Shown here: piece after piece, positions 1-8,787 of the stretch
Layout: each line of letters opens with the position of its first letter
Numbering within the stretch: the first letter of the stretch is position 1
Assembly (NCBI GenBank): GCA_964621615.1
Contig: CAZUMW010000014.1
Span: forward strand, 33,163 to 97,162
Source: CAZUMW01 sp964621615
GTDB lineage: Bacteria > Desulfobacterota > WTBG01 > CAIYCZ01 > CAIRTM01
Direction of reading: 5' to 3'
DNA: 64,000 bases
The notes under the pieces: model-generated
The model's database searches: none
What the model was told of the DNA's origin: nothing
The model's input: the letters and a program-made list of their open reading frames with translations, nothing else
Position numbers and translations under genes: made by a program

Positions 1-2
1 CC

Positions 3-95
3 TTTTCCAAGGGGTGTGACGACTATATAATCAAACCGGTAGACACTGCTGAACTGATCGAAAAAATTAAGCACCATATGAATAAAAATGAATGA
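3..95 (+). CDS. Response regulator receiver domain, C-terminal fragment (partial)
   Basis: An open frame enters from the left edge and ends at a TGA at 93-95. Its 30 visible residues begin FSKGCDDYIIKPVD and match the end of a CheY-like receiver domain: the loop before beta-5, the conserved Lys-Pro pair, and the amphipathic final helix. The protein stops right after this helix, so the receiver is the last or only domain. What lies upstream is outside the window, so its partner and output are unknown. It reads towards htrA and could share its transcript. Confidence 0.75.
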   Translation, partial: FSKGCDDYIIKPVDTAELIEKIKHHMNKNE

Positions 96-211
96 TTATC
101 TGATTTTAAATTCCATGCCCGATAAGCATACCTGACTCATACCGTCGTGCGTACAGACAAATCCTGCAAATTCCATAACCGGCAACACACAACCGGATAA
201 AAAGCTTCTGT

Positions 212-1603
212 ATGAAAAATTCAGCACATAATTCAGCCATCGTCATTGTAACCGCCTTGCTCATTATCCTGACATCCTCGCACGGATATGCTCAGCACAG
301 CCCCGACCGCGTCAATAACGTTGTACGTGTATTCCGCCAGTCAAAAGATGCGGTCGTCAGCATAAGTACCGCTGAAGAATACTACATACGCTCAAACCCC
401 TTCAGCACATTCGGGCGCGACCCGTTTTTTGACAATTTTTTCAATGATTTCCTCGGCAATCGCTATAAGCAAAAATCTGTGAAAACAAGCCTTGGTTCAG
501 GAGTGATCATCGATACCGCGGGTCATATACTCACAAACTGGCATGTTGTTCAAAAAGCCTCATCCATAACGGTAGTAACTGCTGATGACAGGGAGCATGA
601 GGCAACTCTTATCGGCGCCGACCCTAAGTCCGATCTCGCAGTTCTGAAAATAGAATCTGACAAACCGTTTTCACCCATACCGCTTGGTAATTCCGACACT
701 CTTATGATCGGCGAAACCGTTATCGCCATCGGCAATCCCTTCGGCCTTTCACACACAGTAACAACCGGCGTCATAAGCGCGCTTCACCGCTCAATTAAAT
801 CAAACGAGACAGTGTATGAAAATTTTATTCAAACAGACGCTTCCATTAACCCGGGCAACAGCGGCGGACCGCTGCTGAACATCAACGGCGAGCTGGTCGG
901 CATCAATACCGCAATCTACGGCAAAGCTGAAGGTATCGGATTTGCTATTCCGGCAAACAGCGCAAAGCGCATTGTAGAGGAACTTGTGGAATTCGGAGAA
1001 GCACGACCTGCCTGGATCGGAGCCGAGGTGCAGGATCTCAGCTCCGGCCTTGCTTCCCATCTCGGCTATGGCGGAAACATCGGGGTCATAGTTTCTGAAA
1101 TTGCCCAGAACAGCCCTGCTGACAAAAGCGGCCTGGACAAAGCGGATATAATTATGTCTATCGGCGGAAAAAAAATCAAATCTGCATCCACGTACAAACG
1201 CCTTCTGGCCTTTTATACACCGGGTGACAGTATACCGATAACGCTCTTCAGAAACGGTAAAACTAAAACAGTTACGGTCAGGGCTGAACCGTACCCGGCC
1301 GATTATATTCAGCAGCTCATCCGGGAAGGTTTCGGCATCAGGATTACCGGCAACACCAGAGCCCGTGCACGCAAATACGGGCTGCTCACTACTGCAGGAA
1401 TTGTAATTACCGAAGTTAGAAAAAATGCCCAGGCACACAGGCTCGGCCTGAGGCCGGGTGATATTATCTTAAAAGCCCAGGGTAAAGCGGTTGATTCCGT
1501 TGATGACTTTACCGCATGTGTTATTAAAAACCTTCACCGGGATTCGATTGTACTGCTTGTGCAGCGCGGCCGCTACGGCTATTATGTTACCTTTGATCTG
1601 TAA
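212..1603 (+). CDS. htrA: HtrA/DegP-family periplasmic serine protease-chaperone
   Basis: This 463 aa protein is a Deg/HtrA protease, which degrades or holds misfolded envelope proteins in the periplasm. It opens with a signal peptide (hydrophobic residues about 9-22, likely cleavage after GYAQ). The trypsin-like domain carries the full triad: His111 in TNWHVV, Asp141 in SDLAVL and Ser217 in GNSGGP. Two PDZ domains follow at about 250-345 and 365-455, the DegP/DegQ arrangement. The length is usual for the family. A Phe-rich loop at 63-85 corresponds to the LA-loop that controls oligomer state in DegP. It converges on the sulfotransferase gene that ends at 1609, with only 5 bases between the two stops. 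No clear Shine-Dalgarno lies before this ATG. Confidence 0.95.
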   Translation: MKNSAHNSAIVIVTALLIILTSSHGYAQHSPDRVNNVVRVFRQSKDAVVSISTAEEYYIRSNPFSTFGRDPFFDNFFNDFLGNRYKQKSVKTSLGSGVIIDTAGHILTNWHVVQKASSITVVTADDREHEATLIGADPKSDLAVLKIESDKPFSPIPLGNSDTLMIGETVIAIGNPFGLSHTVTTGVISALHRSIKSNETVYENFIQTDASINPGNSGGPLLNINGELVGINTAIYGKAEGIGFAIPANSAKRIVEELVEFGEARPAWIGAEVQDLSSGLASHLGYGGNIGVIVSEIAQNSPADKSGLDKADIIMSIGGKKIKSASTYKRLLAFYTPGDSIPITLFRNGKTKTVTVRAEPYPADYIQQLIREGFGIRITGNTRARARKYGLLTTAGIVITEVRKNAQAHRLGLRPGDIILKAQGKAVDSVDDFTACVIKNLHRDSIVLLVQRGRYGYYVTFDL

Positions 1604-1608
1604 CACCA

Positions 1609-2271
1609 TCAAAAGCCGCAGCATTCCCCCAGCTCCTCACCATACAAATCAGCACCTGGCTGTGGACAAAAGCTGTACCCGAATACTGAAATCTCCTCAG
1701 CAAACTTTTCCGCCACCTTTTTGCGCAAACAGCTGTCATAGTAACATGAATAATGTTTTCGCTGTGACCTGTTTCTGTGCGGAAGCCGCTGTGCGGGTAT
1801 GCCGATCAGCCCGCATACTTGCAGGAAATCCTCTTCAAGGTTCTCAAAGCGCACAATGAAATCAACATCTGCATCAATCGGCTTCATTCGTGAATCGTCT
1901 GTGACGATAAAATCCCTGAGCACGGGTGTTTTATCTATGAGTGTTTCAAACAGCCGCCTGTCCCAGCTCGTACGGTTCCATACGGGAGAAAAATAAAGCG
2001 ACACCAGCATGTCCCAGGGGTTCCTGACCGCGGCGAATTTATACATATCAGCATACAGATATTGCGGCAGCGTCTGTTTATACTGTGAAAGCGGAGAATG
2101 TTTTACAGTTTTATACACCCGGTTGACAACACCGAAACGCTCAACCCCATCCTGTACCCCACCTTTGCACACGATCTGGTCTTCCGAATAGTTCCGCAAA
2201 ATATTCTGTATGGAATTGCCGCCGGTCTTCGGGACGTGAACAAAAATGAATTTTTTCTGTAGTGAAATCAT
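1609..2271 (-). CDS. Sulfotransferase, Sulfotransfer_2-like
   Basis: This 220 aa cytosolic protein looks like a PAPS-dependent sulfotransferase. The 5'-phosphosulfate loop is FVHVPKTGGNS at residues 10-20, and the 3'-phosphate site is R83 with S91 in AVRNPWDMLVS. A KHS segment at 57-59 is typical of the Sulfotransfer_2 branch, whose members act on carbohydrates. The acceptor cannot be read from sequence. It is the last of three sulfotransferase genes that follow two O-GlcNAc transferase genes, so a role in modifying a glycan or glycoprotein is the natural inference. An AAGG sits about 6 bases before the ATG. Confidence 0.8.
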   Translation of the reverse strand: MISLQKKFIFVHVPKTGGNSIQNILRNYSEDQIVCKGGVQDGVERFGVVNRVYKTVKHSPLSQYKQTLPQYLYADMYKFAAVRNPWDMLVSLYFSPVWNRTSWDRRLFETLIDKTPVLRDFIVTDDSRMKPIDADVDFIVRFENLEEDFLQVCGLIGIPAQRLPHRNRSQRKHYSCYYDSCLRKKVAEKFAEEISVFGYSFCPQPGADLYGEELGECCGF

Positions 2272-2282
2272 CGTTGCCTTTT

Positions 2283-3131
2283 TTACGGACCAAGGTGTGC
2301 CTCTATGGAGACAGGCTTAACATGACATATCTGCTGATCATCACATACAGGATGTTCATAGCCAAGGATCTCTATGGATTTCCGGTAATCACGGTTTCGT
2401 GCACACGCCTCCAGAAGGCCCGGCTCAACGGCACGGCGGGGAATATGGGCAATTGTATTACCGCCGCGCGAGCTTTTTACATCACCGGTGATGGTTTTAT
2501 AAAACATCCAGTTATGAATAAAATGCGGGTCAAAATCGATACCAAGCACTTCACACATGAGCACGCACTGGTCTACCGGCGATCTAACGAAATTTTCGTA
2601 TGTAATGAAATCAATGGCCGCACAGCGTTCCGCATACTTCCGGTAGCCACGGAGAAACGCGGGCAGCGATATTCTGTTTTTCATTACCGCAAGCTTTCTG
2701 AGGCTCAGCCACTGATCCAGCGGGTGCCTGACAACTGCAACTTCACGTATGGCAAACCGGGAACGAAGCGCCTCATTAATCACAAAGCTATATGATGGCT
2801 TTTCAACAAACGGAACTCCGGTAAAATCAAGATGTGCCCAGTCGCGTATAACAAGCTGCATGCCCTCTTCCCGGCTTCGTCTTTCTATAAGTGAAATGGC
2901 TTCATCAAACGCAATTGTGTTGTTCTGTCTGCACCACAGCACGTCCTCCTTTTTCAAAAGCTGAAACCACTCATGCGCCTGCCGTACCGGATTGAATATA
3001 TTAGTGCCGCGCGGATGAATTTCGCTGAGCAGAACGGTTCGCTTCATGCAGCCCAGGCATTTGCCGACAAGTGTCCCGCCGGATCTTGCCATGTTATGAA
3101 CAATACGTACAATCGGTTTGGATTCAGCCAT
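2283..3131 (-). CDS. Sulfotransferase family protein
   Basis: This 282 aa protein has sulfotransferase signatures but is clearly different from its neighbours. Residues 9-20, RIVHNMARSGGT, form the PAPS 5'-phosphosulfate loop. R135 and S143 in VVRHPLDQWLS form the 3'-phosphate site. An RDWAH segment near 96-100 may contribute a catalytic histidine. No signal peptide or membrane helix is visible, so it should act in the cytosol. It lies 11 bases upstream of the 220 aa sulfotransferase and is probably co-transcribed with it. The sulfate acceptor is unknown. Confidence 0.75.
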   Translation of the reverse strand: MAESKPIVRIVHNMARSGGTLVGKCLGCMKRTVLLSEIHPRGTNIFNPVRQAHEWFQLLKKEDVLWCRQNNTIAFDEAISLIERRSREEGMQLVIRDWAHLDFTGVPFVEKPSYSFVINEALRSRFAIREVAVVRHPLDQWLSLRKLAVMKNRISLPAFLRGYRKYAERCAAIDFITYENFVRSPVDQCVLMCEVLGIDFDPHFIHNWMFYKTITGDVKSSRGGNTIAHIPRRAVEPGLLEACARNRDYRKSIEILGYEHPVCDDQQICHVKPVSIEAHLGP

Positions 3132-3278
3132 GCTCTATCCTATGTTCGTTAAAGTGATTAAAAAAACAGACAGAATTGTACAATTCTCTTTATCAGCATA
3201 TAACCCTTACGGCGCATAATCAGTATCCGTATTTCCTGAAAGACGATGTGCTGCAAAAAAAAACAGGCGGGATGCGTG

Positions 3279-4037
3279 CTAAGCCGCAAACCCGTATTCT
3301 GCCAACCACTGACCTGTTATTTTTGTCAGCAGTTTCATTTGCTCCTCTGTCAGTACCTGCTTCCAGTCGTCTTCGTTTTGTGATGTAATATGATTAGTCT
3401 GAAATCCGGTTGATCGGTCAAACACCCTGAAGCTTCCATCAAGATTCTGTACAATATCAAACCTTTCTTTATCATATTGCTCGGGAAGGCTGCCATTTGT
3501 ATCTGCCGGAACTATTTCAAGTGTTTCGGTCATGTTCCTTATATTGTTATGTGACAGCGCATCTGAAATCTTTTGAATCACCGGCCTGTCAACAGACAGA
3601 CCCAGAAACCGGCATATATCGTCCATGACTGCAGACGGTTCATTCATTATGCGGTCATAACAGATATGAATAATATTTTGTGTATGGTTTTTAAAATAAT
3701 AATCAGTGCAGTTCATCATGGATTGCGCCACTTTCAATCCACGTCCGAAACCGCACCGGCAAAAACGCATATACGAAACCATTGCAGAGCGGACATCCCG
3801 ATAGGTGTTAATTATTTTTGTATCCGGCAAATCAGGCTGTAATTTCATGTGCGTTTTTACACAGTAAATTTCATTATCATCAACAGGTTCGGTAAATGCC
3901 TTGTTGATATAAGGGGTTGTGTTTGCCGGGATGCTGTGCGGCACCGGGGTAAGGCCGACGGATTTGAGAAGCTCCCTGGTCGCGTTATACGTCCACATTG
4001 AACCGGATCGAGACATGCCTGCAACAAAAACTCTCAT
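3279..4037 (-). CDS. Sulfotransferase, Sulfotransfer_1-like
   Basis: The start at 4037 gives 252 aa beginning MRVFVAGMSRSGS. I prefer it to a longer reading from 4160 because a GGAG sits 7 bases before this ATG and the longer form would run into the upstream OGT gene. The PAPS-binding loop is at residues 5-14. The KTH motif at 61-63 supplies a plausible catalytic His. R80 and S88 in YRDVRSAMVS form the 3'-phosphate site. It is the first of the three sulfotransferases, placed 28 bases after the OGT gene ending at 4066, so it is likely transcribed with it. The acceptor is unknown. Confidence 0.8.
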   Translation of the reverse strand: MRVFVAGMSRSGSMWTYNATRELLKSVGLTPVPHSIPANTTPYINKAFTEPVDDNEIYCVKTHMKLQPDLPDTKIINTYRDVRSAMVSYMRFCRCGFGRGLKVAQSMMNCTDYYFKNHTQNIIHICYDRIMNEPSAVMDDICRFLGLSVDRPVIQKISDALSHNNIRNMTETLEIVPADTNGSLPEQYDKERFDIVQNLDGSFRVFDRSTGFQTNHITSQNEDDWKQVLTEEQMKLLTKITGQWLAEYGFAA

Positions 4038-4065
4038 GCGTAAACTCCTGTTTACAGTTAAGGCC

Positions 4066-6219
4066 TTATGCCACCTGGTACCCAGATTGAGAAGAACAAT
4101 AGCGAAGCCACATCGCCCTGTATGCATGCTCCAGGTGCTCAACATATCCGCGCTCATCACACAAAGCGGATTGCTTCATATGCTTTCTAAGGTTTCGGCG
4201 AAGCTTGTCAATACACTCGGTATTGGCTGCAAGAAACATTGCCTTTTTTACATAGTCATGTACGTTTTCTGCGATAAGTTCATGATGGCCTATTGTCGTC
4301 AATAAGCTGCTTCCGACACGGGAACTGTGCCTGTCGCCGCACAGGGTAATAACAGGCACGCCCATCCACAAAGCCTCGCAGGTGGTTGTCGTACCGTTAT
4401 ATGGAAATGTATCAAGTGCAATATCGATGCGGTTATAGGACTCAATGTGCTGTCTATATGACGGCACATGCCCGCTCAGCTGTATCCTTTCCTTTGAAAT
4501 GCCGTGTTTTAAAAACATGTCCGCATAGTATTTTACAACATTGTCATCTGTAAGCTGTCGTGATTTAAGGTGCAGCCTCGCGTTTTCTGTATTGTGCAGA
4601 ATCTCGCTCCACAGCGCCACCATCCGGGGCGTCACCTTGCTGCTGTTGCAAAACGAGCCGAATGTAATGTACCCATTATCAAAAACAGGGGGATCCGCAA
4701 TCGAACTATCTGAACAATAGGGGCGATAGCACAAAAAGCAATCCGGTATGCGAACAAGCTTTTCCGTATGCAGCGTATCCGCATTTCCGGGAGGATCGGC
4801 CAATGCATCTGAAATACGATAATCAACTGCGCACAGCCCTGTAGTATCCGGATAACCAAGATAGGTAACCTGAACAGGTGCAGGCCTGTCAGCAAACACC
4901 TTTATGCGATTGTCTCCGGTGTGCCCTGCAAGATCAACAAGTATATCGATTCCGTCATTTCTGATTAGACGCTCAACTTCACGATCCTGCATGCCGGTAA
5001 TATCCACCCACGAATCGGCTCGCTCACGGATTCTGTCAGTTACGTCATCCCTCCTCTTCACATCAGCGTAACAATGGACGGTAACATTTGCTCTGTCATG
5101 CCCTTCAATAACCGGCTCAATAAAAAAGCTGACCGGATGCCGTCTGAAATCCGGGGACATGTACCCAATGCGCAGCGGGCGGCGGCTCGCTTCAGCAGCG
5201 GGAAACATATCACATGCGGCAGCATCGTCAAACTTCATACCCCAGCGTCTGTGTTCTTTAAAAATATCTTCGGGGCTATACTCATCGTCATAGTGCATCG
5301 TTAATAAGATGTTTGTATGGGCGTCATGATAGCCCGGCTCACGCTCGGCTGCTTTACGGTACCAGCTCAGCGCATGCTGATGTTTTCCCCACTCCTTCAT
5401 CATGTTCCCCATGTTAATACATGCACCGGAGTGATGCTCATCAATGCGCAGCATCCGTTTAAAGCATTCAATTGCCCTGCCGATTTCGCCGCTCTCATAG
5501 CGCAGCAGCCCCAGGCTGTTCAAAGCCTCTATGCACGTTGGGTTCAGCTCAAGCGCCTTTGCATACATTGTTTCTGCTGCATCTCTTTTACCCTCGTTTT
5601 TCAACACTGTTCCCAGGTTGCTGTGCGCTTCTGCATGGTCGGGCTGCATCTGTATGGCTTTTTTGTAATATCTTATCGCCTGTTCATTATCATTGAGTGT
5701 TTTATATGCATTTCCAAGATTGTTACATGCATGTGCAAACTCAGGACGAAGAGAAAGCGCTTTTTTAAAGCACGCTATCCCCTTTTCGGTCCTGCCTTTT
5801 CCGCACATCATAATACCCAGACCATTGTACGCCTCGGGAAACTGCGGGTTGATCTCGATGGCTTTGTGATAGCAGTGCGCAGCTTTTGCATAGTCTTTTT
5901 TATCCTTCATGACGTTGCCGAGATTTGCATATAAAACCGCTGAATCCGGGTTAAGCGCAATTGATTTTTGAATCAGCGCTTCCGCCTGGTCATGTTTTCT
6001 TACCTGATGTGCTATCAAACCAAGCAGATGATACGCGCTGCTGTTGGACGGTTCCTGTGAAATAATGGTACGGTACGTCATCTCAGCACGACGCAGATCG
6101 CCGTTCCGGTGATATGAAATCGCCTGCTGAAGCAAATTTTCTGCATATGATTCACCGGCTATCGGTTTCACATTTTGTGCATTGTTACGTTTTGGCTGTT
6201 TTTTCTTTTTTTTCCCCAC
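4066..6219 (-). CDS. TPR - SPINDLY-type O-GlcNAc transferase (GT41), copy 1
   Basis: This 717 aa cytosolic enzyme joins about eight tetratricopeptide repeats (residues 28-305) to a GT41 catalytic region (345-710). GT41 enzymes move a sugar, usually GlcNAc, from UDP-sugar to Ser/Thr of proteins held by the TPR superhelix. The key residues are present: the HP histidine H361 in SPDFRRHP and the UDP-contacting lysine K529 in FCNSSKVTP. The VDLAGHTGDNR and FPYNGTTTTCEALWMG segments are typical. The start is GTG, with GGGGA six bases before it. The N terminus is a Lys/Arg-rich tail. Flagellin or another flagellar protein is the inferred target, from the neighbouring operon. Confidence 0.9.
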   Translation of the reverse strand: MGKKKKKQPKRNNAQNVKPIAGESYAENLLQQAISYHRNGDLRRAEMTYRTIISQEPSNSSAYHLLGLIAHQVRKHDQAEALIQKSIALNPDSAVLYANLGNVMKDKKDYAKAAHCYHKAIEINPQFPEAYNGLGIMMCGKGRTEKGIACFKKALSLRPEFAHACNNLGNAYKTLNDNEQAIRYYKKAIQMQPDHAEAHSNLGTVLKNEGKRDAAETMYAKALELNPTCIEALNSLGLLRYESGEIGRAIECFKRMLRIDEHHSGACINMGNMMKEWGKHQHALSWYRKAAEREPGYHDAHTNILLTMHYDDEYSPEDIFKEHRRWGMKFDDAAACDMFPAAEASRRPLRIGYMSPDFRRHPVSFFIEPVIEGHDRANVTVHCYADVKRRDDVTDRIRERADSWVDITGMQDREVERLIRNDGIDILVDLAGHTGDNRIKVFADRPAPVQVTYLGYPDTTGLCAVDYRISDALADPPGNADTLHTEKLVRIPDCFLCYRPYCSDSSIADPPVFDNGYITFGSFCNSSKVTPRMVALWSEILHNTENARLHLKSRQLTDDNVVKYYADMFLKHGISKERIQLSGHVPSYRQHIESYNRIDIALDTFPYNGTTTTCEALWMGVPVITLCGDRHSSRVGSSLLTTIGHHELIAENVHDYVKKAMFLAANTECIDKLRRNLRKHMKQSALCDERGYVEHLEHAYRAMWLRYCSSQSGYQVA

Positions 6220-6373
6220 AGCAGTTCCCCGGGATTTTTTGATTCAGATTTGGTAATCACCACTGTATGATCAGATTCCGGATCGATATGTTCACAGGGA
6301 TCGTTTCTATCGCGCCCGGAAGCTTTTCATCCATTGTACTGTTACCATCTGACCCATAAACGCTTATCGCACA

Positions 6374-8635
6374 TCACGCAGCAGTAGCTTTATTTCTATT
6401 GTTATTACAATACATTAGCCACATTTCTTTATATGCTGATTCAATTCTTCTTGTATACGATACTGCATCGCACAGCGGACTGCCGGCAACCTGCTTTCTC
6501 AATGAAACCCGATAATTTTTCAAGGTATCCATATCATCTGCCAGGGTTGAGGCCTTTTTAACATACTCACCGGGACTGCCTGCAATCATATCCTGCATTC
6601 CGGTAACGCTGAGCAAAGTGCTGCCAACACGCGCCGAATGCCTGTTTCCTCTCAGCGTTATGACCGGAACGCCCATCCACAGAGCCTCGCAGGTTGTAGC
6701 GGTCCCGTTATACGGAAAAGGATCAAGGCCTATATCTACCCGGTTGTACATATTCATATGGTCAAACGGCTCAGATGAAAGAGGCTGGAGCTCTACCCTG
6801 TCATGGGAAATTCCTCTGTCTCGAAACATATCAATATAGCGTTTGCGTGTTGCCATATCGCCAAGCGATGCGGCTTTTAACAATATTTTCGAGCCCGGTA
6901 CTTCGTGCATTATGCGGCACCAGAGCGCAACAACCTCGGGATTTACTTTTGCTATATTATTAAAAGATCCGAAAGTGATATGCCCTGATTGAAGACATGG
7001 AAGCGTTCCTGCTTCAGGACACACATCCATCGGTTTGTAACATAAAAAGCAGGGGTCCAGACGCACAAGACGCTCAGCGTGCATTGTATCCGAGTCCCCT
7101 TCAGGGTCTGCACAGCTGTCAGTCAATCGATAATCCATTTCAGGCAAGCCGGTTGTATTCGGATAGCCGATAGCACTTATCTGTACCGGCGCAGCCTTTG
7201 CAGCAAAAACCGGAAGCCGATTGTGTGCCGTATGTCCGGCAAGATCAATCAGTATATCTATGCCGTCATTACCGATAAGATTATATACCTCTTGATGCGC
7301 CATGCCCTGTATGTCACGCCAGCTATCGGCATAATGCTTCATGGTAACCGTATAGGTATCTTCACGGTCCTTCTTTACATCAGAATAACAAAATATTTCA
7401 AAATTATCATGATCGTGACATTCCAGCATCGGTTCCATAAAATATGCGACTGAATGGCGGCAGAAATCCGGGGAAATATAGCCGACCCGGAGCCTTTCTG
7501 CTGTTCGAACACCTTTAGCAGGCGTTGCCGCTGACGGTTTGTCACAGCGCTGAAGTTCTTTGGCACGGCGCAGGTGCTCTTCGAACAAGAAAGTGTCATC
7601 AAGATGCGCATGATAGTGATAATCAAGCAGAATATTGGAATGTGCATTGACAAATTCCGGATCAACAGCAAGCGCCTTCTCAAAATGTTCAAATGCTTCT
7701 TCCAGCTTCCCCTGGTCTTTTAATATTGAACCCATGTTATTAAGAGCGTCGCTTGCCGCCGGGTCAAGGCGAAGAACTTCCATGTACTGCAGCCGTGCGG
7801 CCTCACAGCCGCCTGCGTTTTTAAGCAGTGTTGCGTATTTTCTTCTGATGTCTATATTGTCGGGAAGGAGCCTCACGGTTTGATTCATATGATGAATTGC
7901 CTCACGCGTCCTGTCCTGCTGTTTCATAATGACGGCAGCATTGAAATGAGCATCGGCATAATCATTGTTAATATTCAGAGCAGCCTGATAGTGCTCCAGC
8001 GACCGGCAAAGATCGCCTTCCTCCCGCAGTATATTACCCAGATTGTTATGTGCCGGAGCGTATTGAGGATTTAATGAAAGAGATTTTTCATAATACCTCC
8101 GGGCATCTGCTATATTTCCTTTTTCACGAAGAGCATTACCGATGTTGTAATAGGCCTTAAAATATCCCGGCTCAAGCTTCAGAACCGTTTGAAAGCATTC
8201 TATTGAACGATCAAGCAGCCCAAACTTTTTAAGCGTATTTCCGCAATTGAAATGAGCATCGGCATAGTTCGGATCAATCTCGGCAGCAGTTTCAAATGCA
8301 CGAAGCGCATCCTCAAACCGCTCACGGGCAAACAGTACATTGCCGAGGTTTAAATAGCATGCGGGAACCCATGGCCGTTTTGATATAGCTTTCCGTATCA
8401 GGGATTCAGCCTGTTCATATTTTCCGGCCTGATAGGCAATAACTCCAAGCAGATGTAGAGCGTCAAAATTATTGAAATCAATCTGTAAAACTGTTCTGTA
8501 TAGAATTTCAGCATTCCGCAGATCGCCCTTATTGTGCAGTGCCGTCGCACGCTGAAGGGTTCCCTGAACGTCAACTGTCTGTTTTTGCTTTTGTTCTGAA
8601 CTCCGACGCCTTTTCCTGTTCTTTTTCCTGCCCAC
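6374..8635 (-). CDS. TPR - SPINDLY-type O-GlcNAc transferase (GT41), copy 2
   Basis: This 753 aa paralogue has about nine to ten TPRs (residues 25-365) and then a GT41 domain. SPDFCRHS retains the catalytic-type histidine, FGSFNNIAKVNP retains the UDP-contacting lysine, and FPYNGTATTCEALWMG is near the end. I place the start at GTG 8635. GGAGG lies five bases upstream, it recreates the basic N terminus of copy 1 (GRKKNRKRRR), and the ATG further up at 8728 falls inside the flagellar terminator. Copies 1 and 2 are similar throughout but not recent duplicates. Expected role: cytosolic O-glycosylation of surface or flagellar proteins. Confidence 0.9.
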   Translation of the reverse strand: MGRKKNRKRRRSSEQKQKQTVDVQGTLQRATALHNKGDLRNAEILYRTVLQIDFNNFDALHLLGVIAYQAGKYEQAESLIRKAISKRPWVPACYLNLGNVLFARERFEDALRAFETAAEIDPNYADAHFNCGNTLKKFGLLDRSIECFQTVLKLEPGYFKAYYNIGNALREKGNIADARRYYEKSLSLNPQYAPAHNNLGNILREEGDLCRSLEHYQAALNINNDYADAHFNAAVIMKQQDRTREAIHHMNQTVRLLPDNIDIRRKYATLLKNAGGCEAARLQYMEVLRLDPAASDALNNMGSILKDQGKLEEAFEHFEKALAVDPEFVNAHSNILLDYHYHAHLDDTFLFEEHLRRAKELQRCDKPSAATPAKGVRTAERLRVGYISPDFCRHSVAYFMEPMLECHDHDNFEIFCYSDVKKDREDTYTVTMKHYADSWRDIQGMAHQEVYNLIGNDGIDILIDLAGHTAHNRLPVFAAKAAPVQISAIGYPNTTGLPEMDYRLTDSCADPEGDSDTMHAERLVRLDPCFLCYKPMDVCPEAGTLPCLQSGHITFGSFNNIAKVNPEVVALWCRIMHEVPGSKILLKAASLGDMATRKRYIDMFRDRGISHDRVELQPLSSEPFDHMNMYNRVDIGLDPFPYNGTATTCEALWMGVPVITLRGNRHSARVGSTLLSVTGMQDMIAGSPGEYVKKASTLADDMDTLKNYRVSLRKQVAGSPLCDAVSYTRRIESAYKEMWLMYCNNNRNKATAA

Positions 8636-8696
8636 CGCTTCCTCCGGGTGATTATAAAACACTATATTGCACATAAAATATTGCAATATATATACC

Positions 8697-8747
8697 AAAA
8701 AAAAGGGGCGGATCGCGTTCTCATCCATGAGATACCGTATCCGCCCC
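8697..8747 (-). terminator. Rho-independent terminator of the flagellar operon
   Basis: The 9-bp arms at 8705-8713 and 8739-8747 pair perfectly. Read on the minus strand, the hairpin is followed by eight U (A-run at 8697-8704). It lies 40 bases after the flgE stop, so it should end the long flagellar transcript before the OGT genes. The loop is large (25 bases), so efficiency may be incomplete. Confidence 0.75.
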
Positions 8748-8787
8748 GGCCACCGGGAGAAAAGCTAGTGATAGAATCAGATATGCA

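Noticed and set aside
800..1438. A 212-codon minus-strand frame inside htrA
   Set aside because: htrA has full catalytic and PDZ signatures on the other strand; the opposite frame is a codon-usage shadow.
4037..4160. A longer start for the third sulfotransferase at ATG 4160
   Set aside because: It would overlap the OGT catalytic end by 95 bases. The internal ATG 4037 has a GGAG seven bases before it and begins exactly at the PAPS-loop strand.
8651..8656. TATAAT on the minus strand as a promoter for OGT copy 2
   Set aside because: Transcription would begin on top of the ribosome site, and no -35 lies at 16-18 bases. The region is merely AT-rich.
8635..8728. A longer start for OGT copy 2 at ATG 8728
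   Set aside because: The extra residues would be encoded by the flagellar terminator hairpin. GTG 8635 has GGAGG five bases before it and restores the basic N terminus seen in copy 1.
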